Below, one piece after another: positions 47,073 to 55,835 of a stretch of 64,000 nucleotides of DNA. The stretch is from contig JXCB02000027.1 of the NCBI GenBank assembly GCA_000828075.3, positions 467,701 through 531,700 of the forward strand. The letters are read 5' to 3'. The notes below the pieces were generated by a model. It ran no database searches and was not told the DNA's origin. It was given only the letters and a program-made list of their open reading frames with translations. Position numbers and translations under genes: made by a program. The first letter of the stretch is position 1; each line of letters starts with the position of its first letter. Source of the stretch: Tolypothrix campylonemoides VB511288 (GTDB taxonomy: Bacteria; Cyanobacteriota; Cyanobacteriia; Cyanobacteriales; Nostocaceae).

Positions 47073-48257
47073 CTAAAACGTCTGCCCTGTATAAATCGAA
47101 CGGACTTCACCGTTGCGGCGGATGGTGACTTCGCCTTTGGCAATTTTCACCAGAGTCCAACCGCTTGCGCCGATCGCTTCACCGACTTCGACACGACGAG
47201 TGACACCGTCTATTTTAAACAAGGCAGCAGATTTGTTTCCTAACTCAAATAATTTTTCTAAGGTATGCGAAGGAGGAGTAACATCAGCGGTGCTTACTGT
47301 AGAAGCTACTTCCTGATTTTCAGATACTAGACTAGGCGATACAGCTGCATCTGTGGCTCGTTTTGATGATACAGCCTTAAGTTCTGGACGTACAGCAGCA
47401 AGCGCTTGCACAGTAGTCGTAGGCTGTGCCATTTTCACAGGCGCAGGTTTAGAAGCTTTCCCCAAACGACTTTCAGACACTGTAGCCGAGTTGAAAGTGT
47501 CAGCAGTAGGTGGAGGTGTGTAGCGCATAGGCTGCGGTGCTTGATACACAGGGATGTAGATGCGCTCAACAACTCTTGTAGACTGGCTAGGGGCGCTTGC
47601 GATATTATTTGCACCTACCGGTTGAGGGGTAATATAAGCAAGGGCTGTTTGGTTCGCTGAAGACGCAGACCGGAGACTGCTTTTTGCTTCTTGTCTGTCA
47701 ATGACACTTAGCGCTCCTAGCATATAATTAACCAAATCTGCCTCAATTTGGGCTTTTGTCGGCAATGGGGACTGCGCTTGCGGCTGAAGCAGGCTTTGCT
47801 GAAGTGATTTGGAAACGAGACGATTGAGCAGTCCGGAGTTGAAAACCCAAAGAATACTAGCAGCAGCTAAACCTATGGTGACTGCAACCCAAAGCACTAT
47901 ACTGTTTGTGCCTTGCGATTTTTGGGACGGTTTGCTTGCTTGTCTCCTAACTGCTGGAGTACCAACTACTAGTGTACTCAATGGGTTGTTTCTAGCTTGG
48001 GTAACTTTCCGTATAGGACGAAGCTGTGTTTCTGGAACAACAATTTGCGGTACTGTAACCGTTTGCACTTGACGAATGTCCTCTTGCAGTGCTGTTTGGG
48101 AAGGCAAGTTATCATTACCATCCAGAATTCGGTCAATTTCGGCAAAGAGTTCATCCATCAAGCTATCAGCATAAGTTTCTATCGACCAGGGTTCGTTGGC
48201 GATTAACTCTTGTGATGGTTCTGGAAGAATAAGTTGCGTACTGGTTTTTTGTGACAT
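47073..48257 (-). CDS. Cyanobacterial membrane protein with PilP/GspC-like C-terminus
   Basis: 394 residues, not a named family. An acidic N-terminal region (about 1-60) and a basic Pro/Gln-rich stretch precede one membrane span (about 121-142, SIVLWVAVTIGLAAASILWVF). A long low-complexity Pro/Ala/Ser region follows. The last about 60 residues (LFKIDGVTRRVEVGEAIGAS...VTIRRNGEVRSIYTGQTF) resemble the small beta-rich domain of PilP/GspC proteins, which bind secretins. A role in pilus or secretion assembly is therefore possible but unproven. It follows the 58-residue gene by 7 bp. Confidence 0.75.
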   Translation of the reverse strand: MSQKTSTQLILPEPSQELIANEPWSIETYADSLMDELFAEIDRILDGNDNLPSQTALQEDIRQVQTVTVPQIVVPETQLRPIRKVTQARNNPLSTLVVGTPAVRRQASKPSQKSQGTNSIVLWVAVTIGLAAASILWVFNSGLLNRLVSKSLQQSLLQPQAQSPLPTKAQIEADLVNYMLGALSVIDRQEAKSSLRSASSANQTALAYITPQPVGANNIASAPSQSTRVVERIYIPVYQAPQPMRYTPPPTADTFNSATVSESRLGKASKPAPVKMAQPTTTVQALAAVRPELKAVSSKRATDAAVSPSLVSENQEVASTVSTADVTPPSHTLEKLFELGNKSAALFKIDGVTRRVEVGEAIGASGWTLVKIAKGEVTIRRNGEVRSIYTGQTF

Positions 48258-48264
48258 AACGTTC

Positions 48265-48441
48265 TTAATGTCTGGCTCCTGGGAAGATAAATGTCGTTTT
48301 CCCTGCCTGCAAATAAAGACTTTGACTCAAGTCTCCAATCTCTCGTTTTAATAAACGAAAGGATTGATAATTGATATGAAATTTTAGTTGAATTTGGGGA
48401 CTGTTGATGATGCCAATTATGAATTTAATGTCATCTATCAT
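48265..48441 (-). CDS. Small conserved-looking protein, partner of the downstream gene
   Basis: 58 residues beginning MIDDIKFIIGIINSPQIQLK and ending with a basic LQAGKTTFIFPGARH. The ATG at 48441 is chosen because GAGGAG lies 6 nt upstream; another in-frame ATG is 7 codons earlier. Its stop is 7 bp before the start of the PilP-like gene, so the two are probably translated from one message. No family recognised; no signal peptide or span. Confidence 0.6.
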   Translation of the reverse strand: MIDDIKFIIGIINSPQIQLKFHINYQSFRLLKREIGDLSQSLYLQAGKTTFIFPGARH

Positions 48442-48494
48442 ACCAATCTCCTCAAATTTCACTTACCACTATACTCGCTCTTGTGGAATTGTTT

Positions 48495-50417
48495 TCAAGC
48501 CAAGGCTGGAAATTCACTCAACGTCTTAGTTTTACGCAATTCTAAATAAATGAGCAAGGCATTGATATCTGCTGGATTCACGCCCCCAATGCGAGCAGCT
48601 TGACCGATGGTTAATGGTTTAACCTTGGTCAGTTTTTCCCGTGCTTCTTTAGAAAGAGTATCAATGGCTTGGTAATCCAAGTCCGCAGGTAACTGGCGAT
48701 GTGCTTGGCGGGCAATTTGGTCAATCTGATTTTGCTGCCTTTGCAGATAGCCAGAATACTTGATGTCAATTTCTGCGCCTTCTTTCTCAGCTTGGTTAAG
48801 ATTGGGGTTTCCCAGTCCGTGTATGTCGAGATCTAGGTAGTGCAATCCTGGACGCCGCAACAAGTCTGCTAGCGTAATTGACCCTTTGATGACTTGCTGG
48901 GTGGCAAGGGCGATCGCCTGCCCAATGTCATCATGCTCTTTCACTCTAGTAGCATACAGCCGTTCTTTTTCGGCTGCAATTTTTTCTTGTTTGCGAGTAA
49001 ATAACTCCCAACGTCGGTCATCAATCAAGCCGATTTCCCGTCCTAATGGTGTCAAACGTTGGTCAGAATTATCTGACCGAAGTATTAATCTATATTCAGA
49101 ACGACTGGTCAGCACACGGTAAGGTTCCCGTAAGTCTTTTGTGCAGAGGTCGTCAACCAACGTACCAATGTAACTTTGCTCACGAGCAAAAACAATCATT
49201 TCCTGACCGCGAACAAACTGAGCCGCGTTAATTCCAGCAACAATGCCTTGAGCCGCAGCTTCTTCATAGCCAGTTGTGCCGTTAATCTGTCCGGCACAGA
49301 ATAGCCCCTCTACCTTCTTGGTCATCAGCGTCGGATAACACTGTGTCGCTGGTAAATAATCGTACTCTACAGCATAAGCTGGGCGCAGCATAGTGCAGTT
49401 TTCCATACCAGGAAGACTACGTAACAGTTGAAGTTGCAAATTTTCCGGCAACCCTGTAGAAAACCCTTGGATATACAGTTCGGGGATATCGCGTCCTTCT
49501 GGTTCAATGAAAATTTGGTGGCTTTCCTTATCGGCAAAGCGCACAATCTTATCTTCTATACTGGGGCAATAACGTGGTCCTTTAGCGTCCACCCACCCTC
49601 CATACACTGGGGATAGTTGGAGATTTTCCCGAATCAAGCGATGGGTTTCGCTTGTCGTGCGCGTCATGTAACAAGGGAGTTGTTCCCGTTCTACCCATAC
49701 TTCTGGGTCAAAGCTAAACCAGCGGACTTCCTCATCTCCTGGCTGAGGTACCATTTTGCTATAGTCTACAGACCGCTTGTCTACCCGTGCAGGGGTTCCT
49801 GTTTTCAGTCGTCCTGTTTCAAATCCCAGACGATTCAGGGTTTCTGTCAAACCCACGGCGGCAAATTCTCCAGCACGTCCCGCCGCCATTGACTTGTTAC
49901 CAACCCAAATCCGTCCTCCCAGGAACGTACCTGTTGTTAAGATGACCGCCTTGCATTGGAACGCCACACCAAAATATGTCTCAACGCCAACGACTTCATC
50001 GTTTGCACCCAGAACCAAATCTGTGACCATACCTTCGCGGATTGTCAAGTTTTCTTGGTTCTCGACAATAGCCTTCATCACAGCTGCATATTCTCTCTTA
50101 TCTGTTTGAGCACGCAACGCCCAAACTGCAGGTCCGCGCGAAGAGTTGAGAATCCGCTTTTGTAAATAAGTGCGATCCGCCATCTTGCCAATTTCCCCAC
50201 CGAGTGCATCCACTTCATGAGTCAACTGGGATTTTGCCGGACCACCCACCGCTGGGTTACAGGGTTGCCAAGCAATTTTATCCAAGTTAAGTGTCAACAG
50301 CAGGGTACGACAACCAAGACGTGCGGTAGCAAGGGCTGCTTCACAACCGGAGTGACCTGCACCGACGACAATCACATCAAAAGCGTCTTGGAATTCAACA
50401 CAAGTGTGCATGGTCAT
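48495..50417 (-). CDS. mnmG: tRNA uridine-34 carboxymethylaminomethyl-modifying enzyme MnmG
   Basis: 640 residues. The N-terminal FAD-binding [12 protein letters not shown] motif is followed by MnmG/GidA signatures: [51 protein letters not shown] and [16 protein letters not shown]. With MnmE it installs the cmnm5 group at the wobble uridine of tRNA. Full length. A second ATG two codons in is an equally plausible start (MHTCVEF). Confidence 0.97.
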   Translation of the reverse strand: MTMHTCVEFQDAFDVIVVGAGHSGCEAALATARLGCRTLLLTLNLDKIAWQPCNPAVGGPAKSQLTHEVDALGGEIGKMADRTYLQKRILNSSRGPAVWALRAQTDKREYAAVMKAIVENQENLTIREGMVTDLVLGANDEVVGVETYFGVAFQCKAVILTTGTFLGGRIWVGNKSMAAGRAGEFAAVGLTETLNRLGFETGRLKTGTPARVDKRSVDYSKMVPQPGDEEVRWFSFDPEVWVEREQLPCYMTRTTSETHRLIRENLQLSPVYGGWVDAKGPRYCPSIEDKIVRFADKESHQIFIEPEGRDIPELYIQGFSTGLPENLQLQLLRSLPGMENCTMLRPAYAVEYDYLPATQCYPTLMTKKVEGLFCAGQINGTTGYEEAAAQGIVAGINAAQFVRGQEMIVFAREQSYIGTLVDDLCTKDLREPYRVLTSRSEYRLILRSDNSDQRLTPLGREIGLIDDRRWELFTRKQEKIAAEKERLYATRVKEHDDIGQAIALATQQVIKGSITLADLLRRPGLHYLDLDIHGLGNPNLNQAEKEGAEIDIKYSGYLQRQQNQIDQIARQAHRQLPADLDYQAIDTLSKEAREKLTKVKPLTIGQAARIGGVNPADINALLIYLELRKTKTLSEFPALA

Positions 50418-50664
50418 AGTTTAGCAAGCATATAGTCATTTTCAATTTTAACCGATACAGTAGTTGCATTGCCGTAAATTTATGATGAAAAAGGTAAGCA
50501 AAATTACTATAATTCACCCTATAAGAATTTCTTTTTTCTTTTGGGTTGAATGATAGAAAGCAATATATTGAACTTTGGCTTAGTTTAGCTATGAGCTATG
50601 AAACTTGCTTGATAGTGTGATTGTCACAAGAAACAAGAGTACAAAAGTCAATTGGATGAGAATC

Positions 50665-50752
50665 AAACCACAGATGTAGACGCAGGAGACGGCTTTCCGG
50701 AAGGTACACATATTAACACTAGTTAATTATCTGTGTCCATCTGTGGTTCTAA
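50665..50752. repeat. ACCACAGATG inverted-repeat element
   Basis: AAACCACAGATG at the left and CATCTGTGGTT at the right enclose about 65 bp including GTGTCCAT. It uses the same units as the direct CACAGATGGA repeats at 3968, 12832 and 30739, but as inverted ends. Confidence 0.7.
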
Positions 50753-50765
50753 ACATCCATTTATT

Positions 50766-50930
50766 GGGAGCATCCCAAATGGGCAAAATTCTTGATAGCC
50801 CTCATCCCCTCACCCCTTCTCCCAAATATTGGGAGAAGGGGAACTAGATGCATTTCTCCCCTCTCCCATGTATGGGAGAGGGGATGGGGGTGAGGGTACA
50901 AAGGCTTCTGTGTAAAATTGGGATGCTCCC
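50766..50930. mobile_element. MITE family 2, copy 1 (165 bp)
   Basis: Perfect 13-bp inverted ends GGGAGCATCCCAA and TTGGGATGCTCCC. The interior carries CCCTCATCCCCTCACCCC boxes and two GGGAGA hairpins (TCTCCCAAATATTGGGAGA). Copy 2 lies at 61321-61632. Non-coding. Confidence 0.85.
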
Positions 50931-50991
50931 CATTTATTATCATAATTTTATAATAAATTGAAGGAAAAGTGATGATGTATCTACCACAAAT

Positions 50992-51870
50992 ATGAAAGTG
51001 AGACGTTTTTTCAAAAAGGCTATTTTTTTCGCTCTAATTGCTTTTATTTCTTTTGCCTTAGTTGCTAGTCATGGAATGACAAACCACAAGTTAATGGCGA
51101 ATATTCAAAACCAACAAAATTGCTTGATGACTTATTCTTTAGGTAAAAACGGAGAATTAACTCAACGCTGTACAAATATTCCTCAAACAGTATCTCCCAC
51201 TCCAAACACCCAAACTCCCAACCTCAATTTAAGCGAAAAAGAGCGATTTTTGGCATTAATTACAAATAAATTACCAACTATTCCTGCTCCTAATACATTT
51301 GAATACATACTATTGCGTGCTTACGGTTCTGCATTTCTCAATCAAAAGCCTGAGGTAAAACTCCCACCAAAAGTTGTTTTTAAGAACGAGCAGGAAACAA
51401 AAAAGTTTCAATCTACTTTAACAATGGGTAAAGTCAATGGTACGAGTAACTGTTATTTACAAAAGTCAGCAGCAGATGCCTTAAATATAGCAAAATCGCA
51501 AGTACAAATACCCTTGAAATCAGGTTATGGTGCTAGTGATTGTACTCGCAGTTTTACGACAAATTTGAGATTTTGGCAGAAATACGCAAACAATAATACT
51601 TTGGAACAAGTGCGCCAGGGAAAGGAAACAAAAATTCTCGGTGTTGTTGCACCACCAGGCGCATCGCAACATCTTTGGGGACTCGCAGTTGATTTAAGAG
51701 TATCAAATGAAGCGCAGAAACAAGCTCTGAATCAAAATGGCTGGTATCGAACTGTAGAGTATGATGTCCCTCATTGGACTTATGTTGGTTTAGCGTCAGA
51801 AAAATTGGCTGAGTTTGGTTTCCAAAATAAAGTGGTTGAGGGGATTAACTATTGGCTAACACCGCTGTAG
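50992..51870 (+). CDS. VanY-like D-Ala-D-Ala carboxypeptidase (M15 family)
   Basis: 292 residues. An N-terminal signal/anchor helix (about 9-27) is followed by a linker and a peptidase M15B/VanY domain. Zinc motif: GASQHLWGLAVDLRV (SxHxxGxAxD), with a C-terminal DVPHWTYVG His. The expected role is trimming of peptidoglycan stem peptides outside the plasma membrane. Single gene. Confidence 0.87.
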   Translation: MKVRRFFKKAIFFALIAFISFALVASHGMTNHKLMANIQNQQNCLMTYSLGKNGELTQRCTNIPQTVSPTPNTQTPNLNLSEKERFLALITNKLPTIPAPNTFEYILLRAYGSAFLNQKPEVKLPPKVVFKNEQETKKFQSTLTMGKVNGTSNCYLQKSAADALNIAKSQVQIPLKSGYGASDCTRSFTTNLRFWQKYANNNTLEQVRQGKETKILGVVAPPGASQHLWGLAVDLRVSNEAQKQALNQNGWYRTVEYDVPHWTYVGLASEKLAEFGFQNKVVEGINYWLTPL

Positions 51871-51916
51871 TTCTGATTTATAAAGTAAAAACCTAGAAAT
51901 AAGGAGAGTGTAAGTC

Positions 51917-52126
51917 ATGCAAGGTGACAAAATATCAGAGCAAAGATTACTTTAAAAAATTCGTCGGCTGGTTCCTGAACAAATTGTGCTAGTTGAAAAT
52001 TTTATAGATTTCCTATATCATCAAAATGCAGACGTTAGCCTTTCTCTAGCCGCTACAAAGCTTTGTGAACGAGTTATACAAAAAATCTGGGATAACGCTG
52101 ATAATGCTGAGTATGACCGACTATAA
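51917..52126 (+). pseudogene. Antitoxin remnant (MazF partner) with in-frame stop
   Basis: Translation reads MQGDKISEQRLL, stop at 51953, then KIRRLVPEQIVLVENFIDFL through AATKLCERVIQKIWDNADNA to EYDRL. This is the layout of cyanobacterial DUF2281-type antitoxins (Ile-Arg-Arg-Leu...WDNxxDAEYD end). The premature TAA after codon 12 breaks the gene, unless it re-initiates downstream. Confidence 0.7.
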
Positions 52127-52181
52127 ATTTGGTGATGTTGTTTTAGTACCGTTTCCTGAGTACAAAATTGGTAAAAACTAA
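52113..52181 (+). pseudogene. MazF/PemK-type toxin remnant (22 codons)
   Basis: MTDYKFGDVVLVPFPEYK, then a stop. This is the unmistakable start of MazF/PemK-type endoribonucleases (DVVLVPFPF). The frame overlaps the antitoxin remnant, as in intact pairs. About 90 residues including the catalytic region are lost. The last base of its stop is the first base of the next ATG (TAATG). Confidence 0.7.
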
Positions 52182-52411
52182 TGTTGCAATCGATTGAAGG
52201 AGTTTATAAGCACGGTAAAATAGAACTTTCTGAATTACCATCAGATGTATCAGAAAGCCGTGTTATTGTGACTTTTTTAGAAAAAAAAACTCAAGCCCAA
52301 AAGCAGATAATGCGGTTTGGTATGTTTTCTGGAAAGAAACAATCAACAGAAGAAGATTTTCAAATTGCTGAATTTTATGGAGATACCGAAGACGGTTTAG
52401 ACTGGTCATAG
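52181..52411 (+). CDS. Antitoxin-like small protein (DUF104/VapB-type)
   Basis: 76 residues: MLQSIEGVYKHGKIELSELP with VSESRVIVTFLEKK, matching small antitoxins with an AbrB/DUF104-like beta core and an acidic C-terminus (YGDTEDGLDWS). It is followed 6 bp later by the broken PIN toxin gene. Reading frame intact. Confidence 0.7.
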   Translation: MLQSIEGVYKHGKIELSELPSDVSESRVIVTFLEKKTQAQKQIMRFGMFSGKKQSTEEDFQIAEFYGDTEDGLDWS

Positions 52412-52417
52412 GCAATA

Positions 52418-52817
52418 ATGAAGTACGTCATCGATACTCATGCTCTCATCTGGTTTCTTGAAGGAAATTCGCGGTTAGGTGCAAATGCCAACGCTATTCT
52501 TTCTAACCCTGATTCTCAATTAGTTATCCCTGCAACCACATTAGCCGAGGCTGTTTGGATTGTTGAAAGAGGAAGAACATGTATTCCTTCTGGAAAGGAT
52601 TTACTTTCAGCAGTTGAAGCTGACTCTCGTGTAGTAATTTATCCACTTGATAAAGATGTCATTGAAGCAACTATGAGCTTATCTGCTATTAATGAAATGC
52701 ATTTAGGGGCAAATTGCTGCGACTGCGTTAGTTTTAGCAAGAAAAGGTGAGGAAGTGCAATTATTAACCTGCGACTTGAATATAACAGCATCAGGTTTAG
52801 TTCCCATTATTTGGTAA
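52418..52817 (+). pseudogene. Frameshifted PIN-domain toxin (VapC)
   Basis: The first 94 codons are a normal PIN domain (MKYVIDTHALIWFLEGN, TLAEAVWIVE). After INEMHL near 52702 the frame shifts and stops at 52750. The other frame continues correctly as QIAATALVLARKGEEVQLLT through CDLNITASGLVPIIW to a stop at 52817. A single-base loss in or near the GGGG run is enough to explain this. The last acidic PIN residues fall after the shift, so the toxin is probably dead. Confidence 0.8.
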
Positions 52818-52980
52818 TGAGTTAGCGTATCCCTCACGGGAGGCTTTGCGACAAGCGCTGAAATATACATTGCAACTCACTTGATCATTGGTATGTTTTC
52901 CGATTCGTCACCAAGGTAGTACTATTTGCGCTCACATAATTACTACAATAAGAAAGCACCTATCCTCTGGAGTTCTAGCA

Positions 52981-53553
52981 GTGGGCTTATTTGACGATTT
53001 TAGTCGGTTTCTGGAAAACCGCTTGGAAGAATTCTTGCGTAATAATCCGCATTTGGAACTAGAAGCGCTGTTGGAGCAACTGCGTGAGCAAGAGGAAGAC
53101 ACTTTGAAGCTGATTGCAGATTTACAGTTGCAAGAGAAGCGATCGCAAGAGCAAGTTCTGTCCACTGCTCAAGAAATCCAAAGGTGGCACATCCGTGTAG
53201 AAAAGGCAAAAAGCGCTAACAGAGAGGATTTGGCTGCAGCAGCCCAGCAGCGAGAAGCTGCACTGTTGCGCGAAGGAAATCAGCAATGGGGACAGATGCA
53301 AGGCGTGAAAGAACGCATTACCCAAGCTAAGGACCTATTACGGAAAATACAACAACGGCGACAGGAAGTGCAAGCCAAAGCAACTGAAGCACAAACGGCG
53401 CGTGCTCAAGCTCAAGCACAGCAACGCTTGGAGACTAGCGGCTGGGATGCTAGGAGCAGTTATTCTAGTGGGTATGACGATTTAGAAGAGAAGTTTCGCC
53501 GGTGGGAAACTCAAGATGAGTTAGAACAAATGAAGCGAAATATGGGGAAATAG
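52981..53553 (+). CDS. TIGR04376-family coiled-coil protein
   Basis: 190 residues from GTG 52981 (GLFDDFSRFLENRLEEFLRN). The body is almost all charged alpha-helix (about 30-145) with a C-terminal GYDDLEEKFRRWETQDELEQ. This matches the cyanobacterial TIGR04376 family, distantly similar to PspA/IM30-type coiled-coil proteins. Role unknown. The GTG start gives the family N-terminus; the longer frame to 52888 adds unrelated residues. It lies 60 bp upstream of the Lgt-like gene on the same strand. Confidence 0.85.
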   Translation: MGLFDDFSRFLENRLEEFLRNNPHLELEALLEQLREQEEDTLKLIADLQLQEKRSQEQVLSTAQEIQRWHIRVEKAKSANREDLAAAAQQREAALLREGNQQWGQMQGVKERITQAKDLLRKIQQRRQEVQAKATEAQTARAQAQAQQRLETSGWDARSSYSSGYDDLEEKFRRWETQDELEQMKRNMGK

Positions 53554-53566
53554 TCATTTGTCCAAA

Positions 53567-53612
53567 GTCCAATTGTTAATGACTAATGACAAATGACTAA
53601 TGACTAATGACA
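53567..53612 (+). repeat. TAATGAC/AAATGAC heptamer (STRR) array
   Basis: Six or so tandem 7-mers directly before, and running into, the ATG of the Lgt-like gene, whose start codon is part of an AAATGAC unit. Same class as 40078-40135. Confidence 0.85.
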
Positions 53613-53613
53613 A

Positions 53614-54351
53614 ATGACTTTTCCCGTATATTTTTGGTTGGGTTCGCTGCGGATTCATCCTCATTTTTTGTTTGAGTCTTTGGCTTATGCTGTGGCGTTG
53701 CGTTTAGTATTACGTAATGTCCGCAAGGATTCTATTGCACCAGCACAGCGCACCTCAGTCATTGTTGGTGGTATGGTGGGTGCGCTACTGGGTGCTAAAG
53801 CCCTGGTTTGGCTGCAACATATTGATTTACTCTGGCAAAATCCACAGCAATTACTATTCATCTTACTGCAAGGAAAAACAGTAGTAGGGGCGCTGTTGGG
53901 TGGAGTTATTGGTGTGGAAATTACCAAAAAAATGATTGGTGTCAATCGCTCTACTGGTGATGTCTTTGTTTATCCTTTGATTATAGGAACGGCTATTGGT
54001 AGAATTGGTTGCTTTCTGACAGGATTAAGTGACCAAACCTGCGGAATTCCTACAACATTACCTTGGGGAGTTGATTTTGGTGATGGTATTCCTCGCCATC
54101 CTACACAACTGTATGAAATTATATTTCTGATGATTTTGATGCTATTTTTACACTTTCGCAGTCGCTATCAACGACAAGAGGGCGATTTCTTTAAATTTTA
54201 TTTAATTTCCTATTTAGCCTTTCGTTTTTTGATAGATTTTATCAAACCGGATTTTCGTCCCTTGTTGGGACTAAGCGCAATTCAAATTGCTTGTCTTATT
54301 GCTCTTTTTTGTTATCGTCGCAACATTACCAAAATGTTCCAAATACGATAA
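53614..54351 (+). CDS. Divergent Lgt-like membrane protein
   Basis: 245 residues, seven or so membrane spans, opening MTFPVYFWLGSLRIHPHFLF and carrying the Lgt-like GRIGCFL segment and HPTQLYE motif. It departs from true prolipoprotein diacylglyceryl transferase at known key sites. The HGG motif is replaced by VVGAL in GKTVVGALLGG. In the signature GRxGNFxNxE both Asn and the Glu are lost (GRIGCFLTGL). The fold is likely kept but the reaction probably differs. It stands about 1.5 kb, with decayed genes between, upstream of a Tes-like radical SAM enzyme. No Shine-Dalgarno; the start lies in a heptamer repeat. Confidence 0.82.
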   Translation: MTFPVYFWLGSLRIHPHFLFESLAYAVALRLVLRNVRKDSIAPAQRTSVIVGGMVGALLGAKALVWLQHIDLLWQNPQQLLFILLQGKTVVGALLGGVIGVEITKKMIGVNRSTGDVFVYPLIIGTAIGRIGCFLTGLSDQTCGIPTTLPWGVDFGDGIPRHPTQLYEIIFLMILMLFLHFRSRYQRQEGDFFKFYLISYLAFRFLIDFIKPDFRPLLGLSAIQIACLIALFCYRRNITKMFQIR

Positions 54352-54388
54352 TGAGGCATGGAACAAAATATCCTTGTAGATGTTTGAA

Positions 54389-54470
54389 CTAGCCTGCAAC
54401 GGTTATTTGTTGGTTACATTCCAGCGGCTGTTGTGGGTATTTTTATTGCAATACGGTTCAGTTACAGCTA
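54389..54470 (+). pseudogene. Fragment resembling an NrtB/SsuC-type ABC permease
   Basis: One frame reads SLQRLFVGYIPAAVVGIFIA, similar to the amphipathic start of nitrate/sulfonate-type permeases (SLxRxxxGYxxAAxxGI). Only about 27 codons are recognisable, flanked by stops. Tentative. Confidence 0.4.
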
Positions 54471-54592
54471 TTTTCAGGTAAATAGACCTTTTTTGTGTCG
54501 CGCAAAGACGCAAAAACGCAAAGAAGAACGCCTAAAAATGTGGTCTAAATAAGTGAAAACTGCTGTAAGATTGATGTGTAAAAAATTACGTG

Positions 54593-54680
54593 TGTAGAGA
54601 CGCGCCATCCGAGAGTTCTACATTGTGTTCCTGATAAGGGTTCTGGTCTTATCTGAACCGTATTTCGTTATAAGCTTTAT
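54593..54680. mobile_element. MITE-like element family 3, copy 2
   Basis: TGTAGAGACGCGCCATCCGA and GAGTTCTACA are identical to the core at 46648-46676. They are followed by CCTGATAAGGGTT and AACCGTATTTCGTTATAAGC, matching the other element's reversed arm. Its right end abuts the NACHT remnant. Confidence 0.65.
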
Positions 54681-55265
54681 GAAAATGCAGTAGAAACTCT
54701 ACTCAAGTCTTGGGATGCTAACAAAGAATTTACAAATCATTCGGTCTTTAAATATCTCCAACTGGATGACTTGCAACGGTTGCTAGAAAGTCTGGCTTAC
54801 TGGATTCATACACAGGGAAGTACAGGGGATAAAGAAGGTGGTACACTCATTGACCGGAATGAACTGATTGAACAATTAAGCGGAAACATCAAGAAGTTAA
54901 AACAGATTGAACGGTACCAGGCGAAAGAAGAAGCAATACGCTTTGTAGATTTTATTCGCGATCGCACTGGTTTACTCAATGAACAAGGGCAAGACTGCTA
55001 CGCCTTTGTTCATAAAACGTTTCAGGAATATCTTTGCGCCCAAGAAATCATCTACCAGCGAGAAAACGACGATGATTTCGGCATTGTGCTTAACCATATC
55101 AAAAAGCATCTTCATGACCAGCACTGGCGAGAAGTCTTGCTGCTGCTTATTGCACAACAAAAACCCAAACAAGCTGCTAAAGTAATTCGAGCAATTCTCG
55201 ACCAAAAGAGCCTCAGATCTTGCACCTTCAATATAAACGCGGGCTACGCATATAAAGAATTCTAA
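54672..55265 (+). pseudogene. C-terminal fragment of a NACHT-type NTPase
   Basis: The open frame can be read from about 54672 (LYENAVETLLKSWDAN), upstream of any start codon, to 55265. It contains the winged-helix/helical region typical of NACHT proteins (FVHKTFQEYLCAQEII) but no P-loop part. The 5' side is replaced by the family 3 element, and the C-terminus ends abruptly (AGYAYKEF). NACHT proteins act as STAND NTPases, some in phage defence; this copy is a relic. Confidence 0.8.
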
Positions 55266-55835
55266 AAATATTACAGCGAATAAAGAGTGTTATATAAGTA
55301 GATAAATATTGTATTTCTGACTAAAAAAACAGTGATGTCACGTAGGTTTTCCAAAAATTGGCATAACACAATGCGATCGCGAAGTGCTGATCGCCGGATT
55401 GCAAAGGAAGCCCAAAACATGAGTTAGGCAAAAAAAATCGTGGTTTGGTCACTGCTGTTGTCCAATGGATTGAGCAGCACCAGGATTCAGCATATGTTGG
55501 AAATGGGATTAATGTGCTGTGGGATTTGGTGACAGGTGAGTGAGCTAAGCAATTCAAAATTCAAAATTCAAAATTAGACTTCTTGCCTTGTTCCCAGTCT
55601 CTGGCTGGGAATACCATTGGAAGGCTCTGCCTCCCATACTTGCGGCAGAGCCGCTTAAACCGCATTTCCAGGTAGAACCTGGAAACGAGATTTTAAACGA
55701 GATTTTAGAAGGGTTTTGGCTTAAGTTGACACCAATGGGTGGGGTTGTCCCAATGATGGATCATTGACAGGACATGATATGAGGTACGAGCTTCCCAATA
55801 TAAGATAAAAAAATAAAAAATAAAATTCTTTAACT
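55266..55835. other. Gene-free stretch with a short coding relic and repeats
   Basis: A plus-strand relic at about 55436-55547 reads VTAVVQWIEQHQDSAYVGNG followed by LWDLVTGE and a stop. It may be a tail of the NACHT-type or another lost gene. Triple CAAAATT repeats (about 55552-55574) and a CCCAGTCTCTGGCTGGGAAT hairpin (about 55592) follow. No intact gene. Confidence 0.5.

Larger units (their letters stand above)
50418..50991. other. Gene-free region with two small elements
   Basis: It contains an ACCACAGATG inverted pair (50665-50752) and MITE family 2 copy 1 (50766-50930). The remainder is the mnmG leader (A/T-rich) and the 5' region of the VanY-like gene. No coding gene. Confidence 0.7.

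Noticed and set aside
53614-54351. Calling the Lgt-like gene lgt
   Set aside because: The HGG His and the signature Asn/Glu of true Lgt are missing, so the standard activity is not supported.
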